Positions 32,280 through 41,017 of a stretch of 64,000 nt of DNA are shown in pieces. Made by a program: the position numbers and the translations under genes. Every line of letters begins with the position of its first letter. Positions within the stretch are counted from its first letter, which is position 1. The notes beneath the pieces were generated by a model. It ran no database searches, was not told the DNA's origin, and saw only the letters and a program-made list of their open reading frames with translations. Origin of the DNA: CAXXOK01 sp963678055 (GTDB lineage Bacteria > Bacillota > Clostridia > Christensenellales > Aristaeellaceae); contig OY782679.1 of NCBI GenBank assembly GCA_963678055.1, positions 1,860,001 to 1,924,000 on the forward strand, in the 5' to 3' direction.

Positions 32280-34586
32280 TTATTTAATCACGCTGGGGCG
32301 TTTGTGCTGCTTGGCCTGGTACAGGTATTGGTCAGCCTGGTTGATAATGGCTCTGATCTCCAGGTTTTCCTCGCACTCAAAATCGGTAATACCCACGGAA
32401 ATATCCACATAATACGGCTTACCGGAGGTCTCATTATACAGGTCGCTGGCTTGCTTAAGCCGCCTTTCAAAGTTGGTACGAAATCCCGTATCATCGACAA
32501 TAAACATGCCCACAAACTCATCCCCGCTAATGCGGGCGATCAGGTCGCCGCTGCGGATCACGCTTTTAAAGATATCGCTCACGGTAAAGATGGCATCATC
32601 CCCGGCGGCATGGCCGAAGTTATCGTTGATTTTCTTCAAGTAATCCAGGTCGGCAAACACCAAAAAACCCTTTCGCCCAACGTTTCTCCGGTTGAGGCGA
32701 AGCGCTTGTTGGATGAATCCCCTGCGGTTATAAATGTTGCATAGCGAATCAAACTCCGACAGATAGTTCAGCTCTTCGTTTTTCTTTTGTATATGTTCAA
32801 TTTCCTGCGCTACGATTCTTTCCTTGCGCTTGAGATTCAGAAAATTAAACAGGATGCCAAGCTGCAACCCAACAATGTGCATCAGCGGGTTTGTATTCCG
32901 GTCCGTTTCGCACAGGCAGATGCCAAATTGCAGATCGCCGGAGAAAATACTAAAGCTGATCATATGGGCCGTGCTGTCCAAATCCTGTAGACTGCACAGC
33001 GGGTGATCGCGGTCGATCACCGGCATGCGTTGGCGCGGGAACGCCTTAACGCTTGTCCCGCTCAGGTAGGCTGCCAGCAGCAGCTTATCGGCGTTGAAAT
33101 CCCCCTGCTCAGACCGGCGAATTTGCGGCTCTGGAAGCAGGCAGATATACAGCGATTTCAGCCCTACGCTCCGCAGCTTACTGACGACATTGTAATATAC
33201 ACGCTCGTCCTCGTCGACGATCACGACCATATCGCGGATGAACTCGGGCACAAACCATGTCTGCGTGCGAATGCGTTCCACAAGGCGGACGTTTTCCCGC
33301 ATGGCATATTTAAACAGGAATCCTTGTACCCGAAGCAGGATAATATAAAACTGTTTCAGTACCGGGTCAATTGTCCCGCTTGCCAGCAGTATCAGGCAAT
33401 CGTAAATCCGTTCCGCTACAACGCCACTGGCCGATTGCAGCTGGGCAACGATTTCCACAAGCCATGCATCCAGTGCGCGCGTATCCAGTAATTCCTTATC
33501 CTCCGAAAGCGCAAGCAACTTCACATGATCTAAAAGCTTTGCAATGACGGCCGCCTGCTCCTCCTGCCCGGGCTGGGCAAACAATGCCATTAGCTTCTCC
33601 CGAATGCTTTGCAGTACCTCGTCGATATACGCCTGATAGGTCTGTCCTGAGGCATGTTCATATTCGTAGGCCGCTTGACCGTCGTGGCAGCCACAGGAGT
33701 TTCGGATCATCAGGCTTGTGTTTAGTTTAATCGAGCAGGTTTCGTTTCCCTCCAGCAGAGAAAGCACCTGCTGTATAGCCGTTTCACCTGTTCTGTAGGC
33801 ATCCTGCGACACGGTCGTCAGCGGCGGCGTCATAGTTTGGCCTGTGACAAAGTCATCAAACCCGGTAATCGCCACATCAATCCCGACACGCAAACCACGC
33901 GCTTCGCAAACTTTGTAGGCAGTTTTCGCCATTTCATCGTTGCAGCAGGCGATCGCCTCCAGCTCCGGGTGCTTGCTTACGATCTCCGTAACCTGTTCTT
34001 CCACAAACCCGGATAGATCCCCATAGGCAATCATGCTCTCATCCAACGACAGGCCGTGCCGGGCCATCGCATCGCGGTAAGCCCGCTCGCGCTCCCTGGC
34101 TTCCGGGTGTTGTTTGGGCCCGGCAATATATGCTATTTTCTGATATCCATGGTGCACAATCAGGTGTTCCATGCATTGCATGAAAATTTTATGGTTATCA
34201 ATGGTAATGGAACATTTCCCGTCTTTATCGTCCGGGAGTTCCTGTTGCAGCAATACACACGGCATATCTTCAAACCGTTCAAAAAAGCGCTTGTACTCTT
34301 CTTCGCTCCCCAGCACCGATACCGATCCGGAGGAGATAATATAGGCGTCTGCACCGACAAGGCTTGTATAATCATAGATACTGTTATAGCGGGAGACAAT
34401 CTCCTGCTCATGGCTGGCATCATCCGGCGCGATATGGCGCTGCATGCCCGTCATATATAAAAGCTGTATGCCGTGTCGCGTCGCGGCATCGTTGAGTCCG
34501 CGCATCAACTCTAAAGCGAAGTCGTAGCTTACATCGCCGATCATCACGCCAATTGTTCTTGTCTTGGTCAGATGGTTTTGACTCAT
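32280..34586 (-). CDS. LacI-like sugar-sensor domain fused to a GGDEF cyclase
   Basis: A 768-residue cytoplasmic protein. Residues 8-300 are a periplasmic-binding-protein fold as in LacI regulators (RTIGVMIGDVSYDFALELMRGL, YQKIAYIAGPKQHPEARERERAY, GIDVAITGFDDF), but no DNA-binding helix-turn-helix precedes it. A linker with NSCGCHDG follows, then a helical/GAF-like middle and a short coiled coil (KRKERIVAQEIEHIQKKNEEL). The last 165 residues are GGDEF: FADLDYLKKINDNFGHAAGDD and the active site read as SGDEF. It should make cyclic di-GMP in response to a sugar. Downstream of the alpha-glucosidase gene and on the same strand, it may sense the same sugars. Confidence 0.9.
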   Translation of the reverse strand: MSQNHLTKTRTIGVMIGDVSYDFALELMRGLNDAATRHGIQLLYMTGMQRHIAPDDASHEQEIVSRYNSIYDYTSLVGADAYIISSGSVSVLGSEEEYKRFFERFEDMPCVLLQQELPDDKDGKCSITIDNHKIFMQCMEHLIVHHGYQKIAYIAGPKQHPEARERERAYRDAMARHGLSLDESMIAYGDLSGFVEEQVTEIVSKHPELEAIACCNDEMAKTAYKVCEARGLRVGIDVAITGFDDFVTGQTMTPPLTTVSQDAYRTGETAIQQVLSLLEGNETCSIKLNTSLMIRNSCGCHDGQAAYEYEHASGQTYQAYIDEVLQSIREKLMALFAQPGQEEQAAVIAKLLDHVKLLALSEDKELLDTRALDAWLVEIVAQLQSASGVVAERIYDCLILLASGTIDPVLKQFYIILLRVQGFLFKYAMRENVRLVERIRTQTWFVPEFIRDMVVIVDEDERVYYNVVSKLRSVGLKSLYICLLPEPQIRRSEQGDFNADKLLLAAYLSGTSVKAFPRQRMPVIDRDHPLCSLQDLDSTAHMISFSIFSGDLQFGICLCETDRNTNPLMHIVGLQLGILFNFLNLKRKERIVAQEIEHIQKKNEELNYLSEFDSLCNIYNRRGFIQQALRLNRRNVGRKGFLVFADLDYLKKINDNFGHAAGDDAIFTVSDIFKSVIRSGDLIARISGDEFVGMFIVDDTGFRTNFERRLKQASDLYNETSGKPYYVDISVGITDFECEENLEIRAIINQADQYLYQAKQHKRPSVIK

Positions 34587-34667
34587 TACAGCCTACTCCT
34601 GTTTCGCCTCCAATGCATACAAGAAGCGAAAGTATATCTCACTATTATTCTTTCTGGGCAACGAAGA

Positions 34668-34703
34668 AACCCATCCTACCTATAATCGTAAGTATGATGG
34701 GTT
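34668..34703 (-). terminator. Likely terminator after the alpha-glucosidase operon
   Basis: AACCCATC (34668-34675) pairs with GATGGGTT (34696-34703) around a long loop. On the minus strand a pyrimidine-rich TTTCTTC follows; moderate support. Confidence 0.5.
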
Positions 34704-34725
34704 GTTTTGTCAAGTGATTCTTATT

Positions 34726-36387
34726 TTATGACAGTAGATACACCCTCGCTTCATAGGGGCGCAGATCGGCATCGACGCTCTGTTCCTGTTCATAATTTCC
34801 CAGCAGTCGGCTGCAGTTTTGCTGCGCACAAAGCGATTTGACATGAGCAGTGGATTGCACAATACTACTGAAATTGCACAGTACCAGTAGCGTCTCTCCC
34901 TCCGCCTTACGCAGATAGGTGTATACCTGCGGGTTGGCTTCATCCAGCAGTTGGTACTCGCCGCTTGTAATGCTATCGTACTCCTTGCGAAGCGCAATCA
35001 GCTGGCGGTAATAATTGAAAATGGAATCAGGCTTTTGAACCTGCGTCTCGGCATTGATCTGCGTGTAGTTTTCGTTAATCCCAATCCAAGGCTCTCCCTT
35101 GGTAAAGCCCGCCCCTTTCCGGCCGGACCACTGCATAGGCGTACGCGCGTTGTCTCGTCCGCGCCGGTTGATATAACGCATCATGTCTTCATGAGAGATC
35201 ACTTTCAGCTGCTCCACATACAGCTGATACGCATTAAACGATTCCACATCCCGTACATCCGTCATATCGCTGAAGTGCGTGTTCGTCATGCCGATTTCAT
35301 CACCCTGATATACATAGGGTGTACCCTGCAGCATGTGCAGGAAGGTTGCGATCATTTTAGCGCTCTTTTCCCAGAAAAGCGGCGTGGAAGTATCCCCAAA
35401 ACGGCTGACACAGCGGGCCTGATCGTGATTGCCGAGATACTGGCTGTTCCAGGCTTTGCCATACAGCCCCTCCTGCCAGCGGCTTACCACGCGCTTTACA
35501 TCCAGCAAGTCAAAGCGCTTGTCCGTCCATTTGCCATAGGTGCCGTTATCCACGTCCATCAACTCAAAATGAAAAACCATATTGAGTTCCTTTTGATCAA
35601 GGCTTGCATAGCGAACCGCTTCCTCTACTGATACGCCCGGCGTTTCCCCGACGGTCATGCAGTTGAAGTGGGAAAAGGTTTCCCGCTGCATTTCCTGAAG
35701 ATAGTCATGGACTTTCGGGCCGTTTTCACAGCTGGCACCCGCGCCGCCATCCCGCGCTATAGCCTGTTTTGGCTTGGAAATGCAATTGATGACATCCATC
35801 CGAAAGCCGTCAATTCCCTTTTGCAGCCACCAGTTCATCATCGTATAGATATCCCGGCGTACACTTACATTGTCCCAATTCAAATCCACCTGTCCGGTTG
35901 TAAACAGATGCATATAGTACTGCTGTGTTGTCTCGTCAAGCTCCCAGGCAGGTTCGCTGAAATAACCCATCAGGCGATTCGGCGGCCCGCCGTTTAGCCC
36001 GTCGCGCCAGATATAGTAATCCCGCTTATCATTGTCACGGGAACTGCGCGACTGCATAAACCAGGGATGCTTGTCCGATGTATGATTGACGACCAAGTCC
36101 ATCACGACTTTGAGACCCAGCTGGTGCGCCGTATCCAGCAGTGCGTCAAAATCCTCCATCGTACCAAACGCCGGTTCAATTTTATAATAATCGCTGATAT
36201 CGTAGCCGTTGTCCTGCCCGCCGGATTGATAGATCGGGCTCAGCCACACCACATCCGCGCCAAGGTCCCGAATATGGGGCAAGCGTTGCGTGATACCCTG
36301 CAAATCGCCAATCCCGTCTCCGTTTGAGTCCATAAAGCTGCGAGGGTATACCTGATAGACAACCGACCGTTTCCACCAATTTTCCAT
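34726..36387 (-). CDS. Alpha-glucosidase, GH13 (oligo-1,6-glucosidase type)
   Basis: A 553-residue GH13_31-type enzyme. It begins WWKRSVVYQVYPRSFMDSNGDGIGDLQGI, then has DVVWLSPIYQSGGQDNGYDISDY, MDLVVNHTSDKHPWF, the nucleophile region GFRMDVINCIS, the acid in MTVGETPGV, and YLGNHDQARCVSRFGD. These are all catalytic and calcium-site features. It hydrolyses alpha-1,4/1,6 glucosides (isomaltose, maltose, trehalose-like) inside the cell; there is no signal peptide. The ATG at 36385-36387 has GAGGGA 6 nt upstream. Last gene of the ABC-transporter operon that starts with the binding protein. Confidence 0.93.
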   Translation of the reverse strand: MENWWKRSVVYQVYPRSFMDSNGDGIGDLQGITQRLPHIRDLGADVVWLSPIYQSGGQDNGYDISDYYKIEPAFGTMEDFDALLDTAHQLGLKVVMDLVVNHTSDKHPWFMQSRSSRDNDKRDYYIWRDGLNGGPPNRLMGYFSEPAWELDETTQQYYMHLFTTGQVDLNWDNVSVRRDIYTMMNWWLQKGIDGFRMDVINCISKPKQAIARDGGAGASCENGPKVHDYLQEMQRETFSHFNCMTVGETPGVSVEEAVRYASLDQKELNMVFHFELMDVDNGTYGKWTDKRFDLLDVKRVVSRWQEGLYGKAWNSQYLGNHDQARCVSRFGDTSTPLFWEKSAKMIATFLHMLQGTPYVYQGDEIGMTNTHFSDMTDVRDVESFNAYQLYVEQLKVISHEDMMRYINRRGRDNARTPMQWSGRKGAGFTKGEPWIGINENYTQINAETQVQKPDSIFNYYRQLIALRKEYDSITSGEYQLLDEANPQVYTYLRKAEGETLLVLCNFSSIVQSTAHVKSLCAQQNCSRLLGNYEQEQSVDADLRPYEARVYLLS

Positions 36388-36411
36388 AGACAATCCCTCA
36401 TTGTTCTTTCA

Positions 36412-37317
36412 CTATTTAATGGAGCCTTCTACCATGCCTTTGATAATGTAACGCTGCGCGAAGATGAACAGCACGATAATCGGCAGCATCGCAAGCAGGG
36501 TCGAGGTTAGGATCAAATCCCATTGCTTGAGATACGAGCCCGCAAACGATGTAACGGCCAGCGGAATGGTTTGCACTTTTCCGTTAGACCCCAGTACCAG
36601 CAAAGGCAGCAGAAAGTCGTTCCATATCCAGATGCCGTTTAAGATCAACACCGTAATAAACGCGGGCTGCAAAAGCGGAAGCACCACGCTGAAAAACGTA
36701 CGCGCCTGGCTGCAGCCGTCAATGGTGGCGGCTTCTTCAAGCTCCAGAGGAACATTCTTGATGAAGCCATGCAAGATGAATATGGACATGGAACAGCCAA
36801 ACCCCAGATACGCAAATACTATCCCATGATAGGTTCCCAGCAACGGAATGTGCAGGAAATCGCCGACAATTTTAAACCAGCGAACCAGCGGGAACATGAC
36901 CACCTGAAAGGGAATCACCATAGCGGCGACAAACATCAAAAAGATAATCGTTGACCACTTCTTTTTGTTGCGTACCAGCGCCCAGGCGCACATCGCCGAA
37001 AAGATGGTAATCACCGCAAGCGAGAATGTTGTGATGATCATGGAGTCAAAAAACGCACCGATGTAATCTGTCGTGGGGTTTTCAAAAATCAGCTTAATGT
37101 TTACAAATAGCTGCCCCCAGTTCTGCGGCAAACCAATTGGAGATTCAATGATTTCCTTGGCAGTTCTGGCAGAGCTAAGCAATACCATGAGGAAGGGAAC
37201 CATGAAGAGCAGAAATAATAGAAAACTCGCAACTTCCAGCACGACCGGCCAGGCATGGCTTTTTCTTTTGCCCACCAGCCCTGCGGGATGAATGGATTTT
37301 GTATGCTGCAGGTTCAT
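36412..37317 (-). CDS. Carbohydrate ABC transporter permease, MalG type
   Basis: A 301-residue inner permease with six helices. The cytoplasmic EAA loop is ELEEAATIDGCSQARTFFSVVLPLLQPA. The C terminus ends IIKGMVEGSIK, typical of MalG-family proteins. With the MalF-type subunit (ATGA overlap) it forms the channel of a sugar importer. No ATPase gene is present, so a shared MsmK/MalK-like ATPase elsewhere must power it. Confidence 0.94.
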   Translation of the reverse strand: MNLQHTKSIHPAGLVGKRKSHAWPVVLEVASFLLFLLFMVPFLMVLLSSARTAKEIIESPIGLPQNWGQLFVNIKLIFENPTTDYIGAFFDSMIITTFSLAVITIFSAMCAWALVRNKKKWSTIIFLMFVAAMVIPFQVVMFPLVRWFKIVGDFLHIPLLGTYHGIVFAYLGFGCSMSIFILHGFIKNVPLELEEAATIDGCSQARTFFSVVLPLLQPAFITVLILNGIWIWNDFLLPLLVLGSNGKVQTIPLAVTSFAGSYLKQWDLILTSTLLAMLPIIVLFIFAQRYIIKGMVEGSIK

Positions 37318-38204
37318 GCTTCCACCTCCCTGCGTTTATTGATATAGACCTGTACCAATGAAAACACCACAAGGACGATGAAGAATACCACAGCTTTCGC
37401 CTGTGCCTCCGCCATCCTGTTTTGTCCATTGGCGGTGGAATAGATATCCATCGCCAGCAACTGGCTGGAACGAATTGCCTTGCCCATAAAGCGCAGCGCC
37501 GGTCCCCCGTTGGTTAGGGAGAAGTTCAGATCAAATTGCTTAAATGATGTCGTGAGCGTTAGGAAAATCGTAATCGTAAACGCGTTGGCCATCATCGGTA
37601 TCAATATTTTCCGGATTCGTGTGAAGTAATTCGCACCGTCGACGCTGGCCGCTTCCATGATACTTTCAGAAATCGACTGAATGGCCGCCACATAGATCAT
37701 CATAATATAGCCGGCGTACTGCCATGTGTTGACAAAGGACATGGCCCAGATCACAGTGGAGGGTTTTGAGATGAGTGAGCTTGATAAAAACCCGATCCCA
37801 AGGTTGTTTCCCAGCCAATAAATGGCATTGTTAAACAAAAACTGCCAGATATAGCCCAGCACAATGCCGCCGATCAAATTCGGCACGAAAAACCCGGCAC
37901 GGTACAAGTTGCGCAAGCGTACTTTGCTTGTCGCAAGCAGCGACAGCAAAAACCCCACCAGATTAACAAATACAATGTTGATCGCCGTAAACATCAGCGT
38001 CATCAGGAACGAGTAGATAAACTGCGGCTGGCTGAACATACCTTGAAAATTAGTAAAGCCCACCCAGGAAATGATAGGGTTGACACCGTTCCAGTCCGTC
38101 ATGGAATAGTATATGCCAATGAAAAACGGACATACGATGACCATTACAAACGCCAGCGCGCAGGGGAAAATAAACAGAGCATCCATCCATCCCCGTCTTT
38201 TCAA
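37314..38204 (-). CDS. Carbohydrate ABC transporter permease, MalF type
   Basis: A 296-residue permease with about six helices. It begins MKRRGWMDALFIFPCALAFV and has the EAA loop SIMEAASVDGANYFTRIRKILIPMM. TTG start at 38202-38204, 10 nt after GGAGG. Its stop overlaps the next start. Two GC-rich stems separate it from the binding-protein gene upstream. Confidence 0.93.
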   Translation of the reverse strand: MKRRGWMDALFIFPCALAFVMVIVCPFFIGIYYSMTDWNGVNPIISWVGFTNFQGMFSQPQFIYSFLMTLMFTAINIVFVNLVGFLLSLLATSKVRLRNLYRAGFFVPNLIGGIVLGYIWQFLFNNAIYWLGNNLGIGFLSSSLISKPSTVIWAMSFVNTWQYAGYIMMIYVAAIQSISESIMEAASVDGANYFTRIRKILIPMMANAFTITIFLTLTTSFKQFDLNFSLTNGGPALRFMGKAIRSSQLLAMDIYSTANGQNRMAEAQAKAVVFFIVLVVFSLVQVYINKRREVEA

Positions 38205-38239
38205 GCTGCATCAGCCTCCATCCTCGTTGTAGTAAAAAC

Positions 38240-38265
38240 AGGGGAGATTATTTTGTGTCTCCCCT
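38240..38265 (-). terminator. Attenuator-like stem before the permease genes
   Basis: AGGGGAGA (38240-38247) pairs with TCTCCCCT (38258-38265). On the minus strand it is followed by GTTTTT, so it may partly terminate transcription after the binding-protein gene and lower permease expression. Confidence 0.6.
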
Positions 38266-38316
38266 ATTCGCCGCGTCCGGCCATGCACAGGCAAACCAGC
38301 GGATGCCTGCAAGAGC

Positions 38317-38347
38317 CAAGGGGAGAACCGTTTAGGCTCTCCCCTTG
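38317..38347 (-). promoter_or_regulatory. mRNA-stabilising stem after the binding-protein gene
   Basis: CAAGGGGAGA (38317-38326) pairs with TCTCCCCTTG (38338-38347), 12 bp after the binding-protein stop. It shares the AGGGGAGA arm with the stem at 38240. No T-run, so protection of the upstream mRNA is likely. Confidence 0.55.
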
Positions 38348-38358
38348 CAATGCTATGA

Positions 38359-39612
38359 TTATTCTGCGATGGATTCAAACGCTGCTGTTACATCCGCGAT
38401 GAACGCATCTTTATCGCCATCCACAGCCAGCAGTTCAAAGATCGGGGCCAGGGTATACTGGTTGAATCCGTCCGGGTTCATCCCGAAATACCAGTTATAG
38501 TTGCCGCCGCGTGCGCTGGCTTCCACCAATGCTCTGGACAGCGGGCCGGAGGGCAGCATGGATACCGATTTGAACGCCGGTACCATGCCAGCTTCTTTAA
38601 CCATGTAGTTGGCACCTTCAGGGCTTGTCGCCATGAAGTCCAGGAATGCAAACGCTGCGGCTTGTTGCTCCGGCGTTGCCTGACTGTTGACTACAAACCA
38701 AGACGGCGCAGCCATGAACAGGCCCTGGGTCGGTTCCTCAAGGTAGCAGTGCGAGATATAACCCATGGGGAACGTTGCTTCCAGCTGGGCAAGGTTTGGA
38801 TCAATCCAGTTGCCCTGCGTAATGAACGCTGCTTTGCCGGATGCAAACGCTGCAACCTGAGAGTCGTAATTGCCGTTGGCCAGGATTTCCGGATCGGAAT
38901 ACTGGTACAGCATGGCAAGATAATCGGCGAATGCCGCAAGGCGCTCGGTATCCATCTTACCGGCACGCGCCATGTCGTACACGGAGGAATCGTTATAGCC
39001 CAGGTACCCTGCATAGTACGCGTTAAACACGTGCTGCGAGGTGACCCACCATAACCCGCCAGAGGTTGAGGTTCCGCAGGAAACCACGGAATCCAATCCC
39101 AGATCCGCCTTCATGCCATCCAGGGTTTCAAAGGCCGCTTTAACCGCAGAGAAGGTGGTCAGGGTTGCGGGGTCAATGCCGGCTGCCGCGAGGATATCGG
39201 CATTGTAGGCCAGGCCGAAGCCTTCCATGGCAATCGGGAACCCGACCGGCACGCCTTCCGGCGAATAGTAGGCCAGATCCGTATCCGCTACCCATGCGCT
39301 GGAAGACATATCCGCAATATAGTCTTTCCACAGTTCGTAGCCGCCAGCACCTTCGATCATAAAGATGACAGGCATTTGGTCGGCCGCGAGCTTGGCTTTG
39401 ATTGCGCCGCCGTAATCCGCGCCGCCGCCCAGCGTTTCCGCTGTAACCGTTACGCCATCGGTCATATCGGAGTAGAGCGCAACGAAGTCCTGCAGCATAG
39501 GATCGATTTCGACTTTGAGTTGGAATACGTCGATTGCGACTTCAGCCGAAGCAGCGCTTACAACGCCAATCAACATAAACACGACAATTAGGATAGACAA
39601 CAGTTTCTTCAT
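38359..39612 (-). CDS. Sugar ABC transporter substrate-binding protein
   Basis: A 417-residue extracellular solute-binding protein family 1 member. Residues 1-24 are a signal peptide (MKKLLSILIVVFMLIGVVSA) with cleavage expected after ASA; no lipobox cysteine exists. Mature features include DGVTVTAETLGGGADYGGAIKAKLAADQMP, PVGFPIAMEGFGLAYN and GKAAFITQGNWIDPNL. It likely binds an alpha-glucoside, given the glucosidase and GH65 phosphorylase beside it. I use the ATG at 39610-39612 with AAGGGGGAT upstream; an ATG nine codons earlier lacks a site. First gene of the operon. Confidence 0.93.
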   Translation of the reverse strand: MKKLLSILIVVFMLIGVVSAASAEVAIDVFQLKVEIDPMLQDFVALYSDMTDGVTVTAETLGGGADYGGAIKAKLAADQMPVIFMIEGAGGYELWKDYIADMSSSAWVADTDLAYYSPEGVPVGFPIAMEGFGLAYNADILAAAGIDPATLTTFSAVKAAFETLDGMKADLGLDSVVSCGTSTSGGLWWVTSQHVFNAYYAGYLGYNDSSVYDMARAGKMDTERLAAFADYLAMLYQYSDPEILANGNYDSQVAAFASGKAAFITQGNWIDPNLAQLEATFPMGYISHCYLEEPTQGLFMAAPSWFVVNSQATPEQQAAAFAFLDFMATSPEGANYMVKEAGMVPAFKSVSMLPSGPLSRALVEASARGGNYNWYFGMNPDGFNQYTLAPIFELLAVDGDKDAFIADVTAAFESIAE

Positions 39613-39665
39613 GAGTAAATCCCCCTTATTTAATTTCATTGAACGGTGTCTCGATTTGTGCTTTA

Positions 39666-39671
39666 ATTATA
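39666..39671 (-). promoter_or_regulatory. Possible -10 box for the sugar-transport operon
   Basis: TATAAT on the minus strand, about 55 bp upstream of the binding-protein start, inside the AT-rich gap to the divergent AraC gene. A clear -35 box is missing, which fits an activator-dependent promoter. Confidence 0.4.
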
Positions 39672-39772
39672 TGCAATCCGAAAACCATAATATGTCATTA
39701 TTCTTAGTTTTATGTTATATTATTTATATATTGTATGATTTGCAATAGAAATATGGGGATGAGGTGTGTAAA

Positions 39773-41017
39773 ATGTCGTATGAAGCCTGGCTGCAAATCG
39801 CTCATATGCTGCATTTTGCAATTCGACTTCCTATTCGGGTATATGATCAGGATCAACCCCTGCTGACCTTGCCGGAAACGCAAGACCCCATATGGGCGCT
39901 GCTACGCTGCGGTGGTCCGCCATCCACTTGGCCGGCAGACCGGCAAAGTACAACCGTGCAGTATATTCTGGGCCGGACAGGCGAGCGCTATATCTGTCAG
40001 TTCCCGGGCAACGATTTGTCCTTGTGCATTGGCCCGTTCAGTACAAACACCCCGCTGGACAAAGACCTAAACCGCCAGTTGCGGATTTACTTTGCTTCCG
40101 TGAAGGACAGGGAGGCCGTACGCGGTAGTATACGGATGCTCCCTACGCTTTCCGAAGATAGTTTTTTCTATATCGGACAGCTGTTACCCATCCTCCAGGG
40201 CGCGCAGGTTCCGCCACAGACCAGTTCGCAGACCGGTATACCAGCTGACGGGGTTCAGACCTCCGATACACTGTACCGGCATCCACCATACTTCTTGGAG
40301 CGCGAAATCACCCAGAGCATCGCTGACCAGGATGAAAAAAACGCGCTTACCGTGCTGAGCTCCATCAACCGCCTGCACCGCGCAAACCTGGCCGACGATC
40401 CGCTGCGGTCGCTGAAAAACTCACTGATTTGCAGCTGCTCCCTGTTTGCCAGAGCCGCTATCGCCGGCGGCGCGATGCCCGATGCTGCGTTTTCTCACAG
40501 TGATGCATGCATACGCGCTATCGAAGAAATGTATGATATGAAACGCCTGGCCGATTACGAGTATGCTATGGTCCGCGAGTTCATTCACCTGGTGCGCCAT
40601 CGCCGGGAAGGCGGCGTATCAGCGCTGGTCCGATCGGCCATTATTTTCGCCAGTGAACACCTGCTCGAACCCATTACCGTACAAAGCATTGCCGCCCGTA
40701 TCTATGTCAATCCCTCCTACCTGTCTTCGGAGTTTAAGCAGGAGATTGGCGAATCGCTGTCGCATTATATACGGCGCAAACGAATACGGTATGCAGAAAG
40801 ATTGCTACTGGAAGGCAAAGTCAAAACAGCCGATATCGCCGCCATTTGCCAGTTCTGCTCGCAAAGCCATTTCATTCAGGTTTTTAAGAAGATGAAAGGG
40901 TTGACACCGGAGCAGTTCCGCCGTATGGAGGGTACGCAGTTCCGACCGGAACGTTTGGAAGACCCCATTGAAATGAATACGGAGGAAACTGATGAAACTT
41001 ACGCGCACGGGATATAA
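39773..41017 (+). CDS. AraC family transcriptional regulator
   Basis: A 414-residue regulator. The N-terminal ~270 residues are a sensor region without a known name. They begin LQIAHMLHFAIRLPIRVYDQDQPLLTLPE and resemble the N-domains of clostridial YSIRK-type AraC proteins. The last ~100 residues have two helix-turn-helix units: ITVQSIAARIYVNPSYLSSEFKQEIGESLSHYIRRKRI and TADIAAICQFCSQSHFIQVFKKMKGLTPEQFRR. ATG 39773 follows GAGGTG; a GTG three codons upstream is less likely. It is divergent from the sugar transporter operon and overlaps the GH65 gene by 26 bp, so it probably activates both. Confidence 0.9.
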   Translation: MSYEAWLQIAHMLHFAIRLPIRVYDQDQPLLTLPETQDPIWALLRCGGPPSTWPADRQSTTVQYILGRTGERYICQFPGNDLSLCIGPFSTNTPLDKDLNRQLRIYFASVKDREAVRGSIRMLPTLSEDSFFYIGQLLPILQGAQVPPQTSSQTGIPADGVQTSDTLYRHPPYFLEREITQSIADQDEKNALTVLSSINRLHRANLADDPLRSLKNSLICSCSLFARAAIAGGAMPDAAFSHSDACIRAIEEMYDMKRLADYEYAMVREFIHLVRHRREGGVSALVRSAIIFASEHLLEPITVQSIAARIYVNPSYLSSEFKQEIGESLSHYIRRKRIRYAERLLLEGKVKTADIAAICQFCSQSHFIQVFKKMKGLTPEQFRRMEGTQFRPERLEDPIEMNTEETDETYAHGI

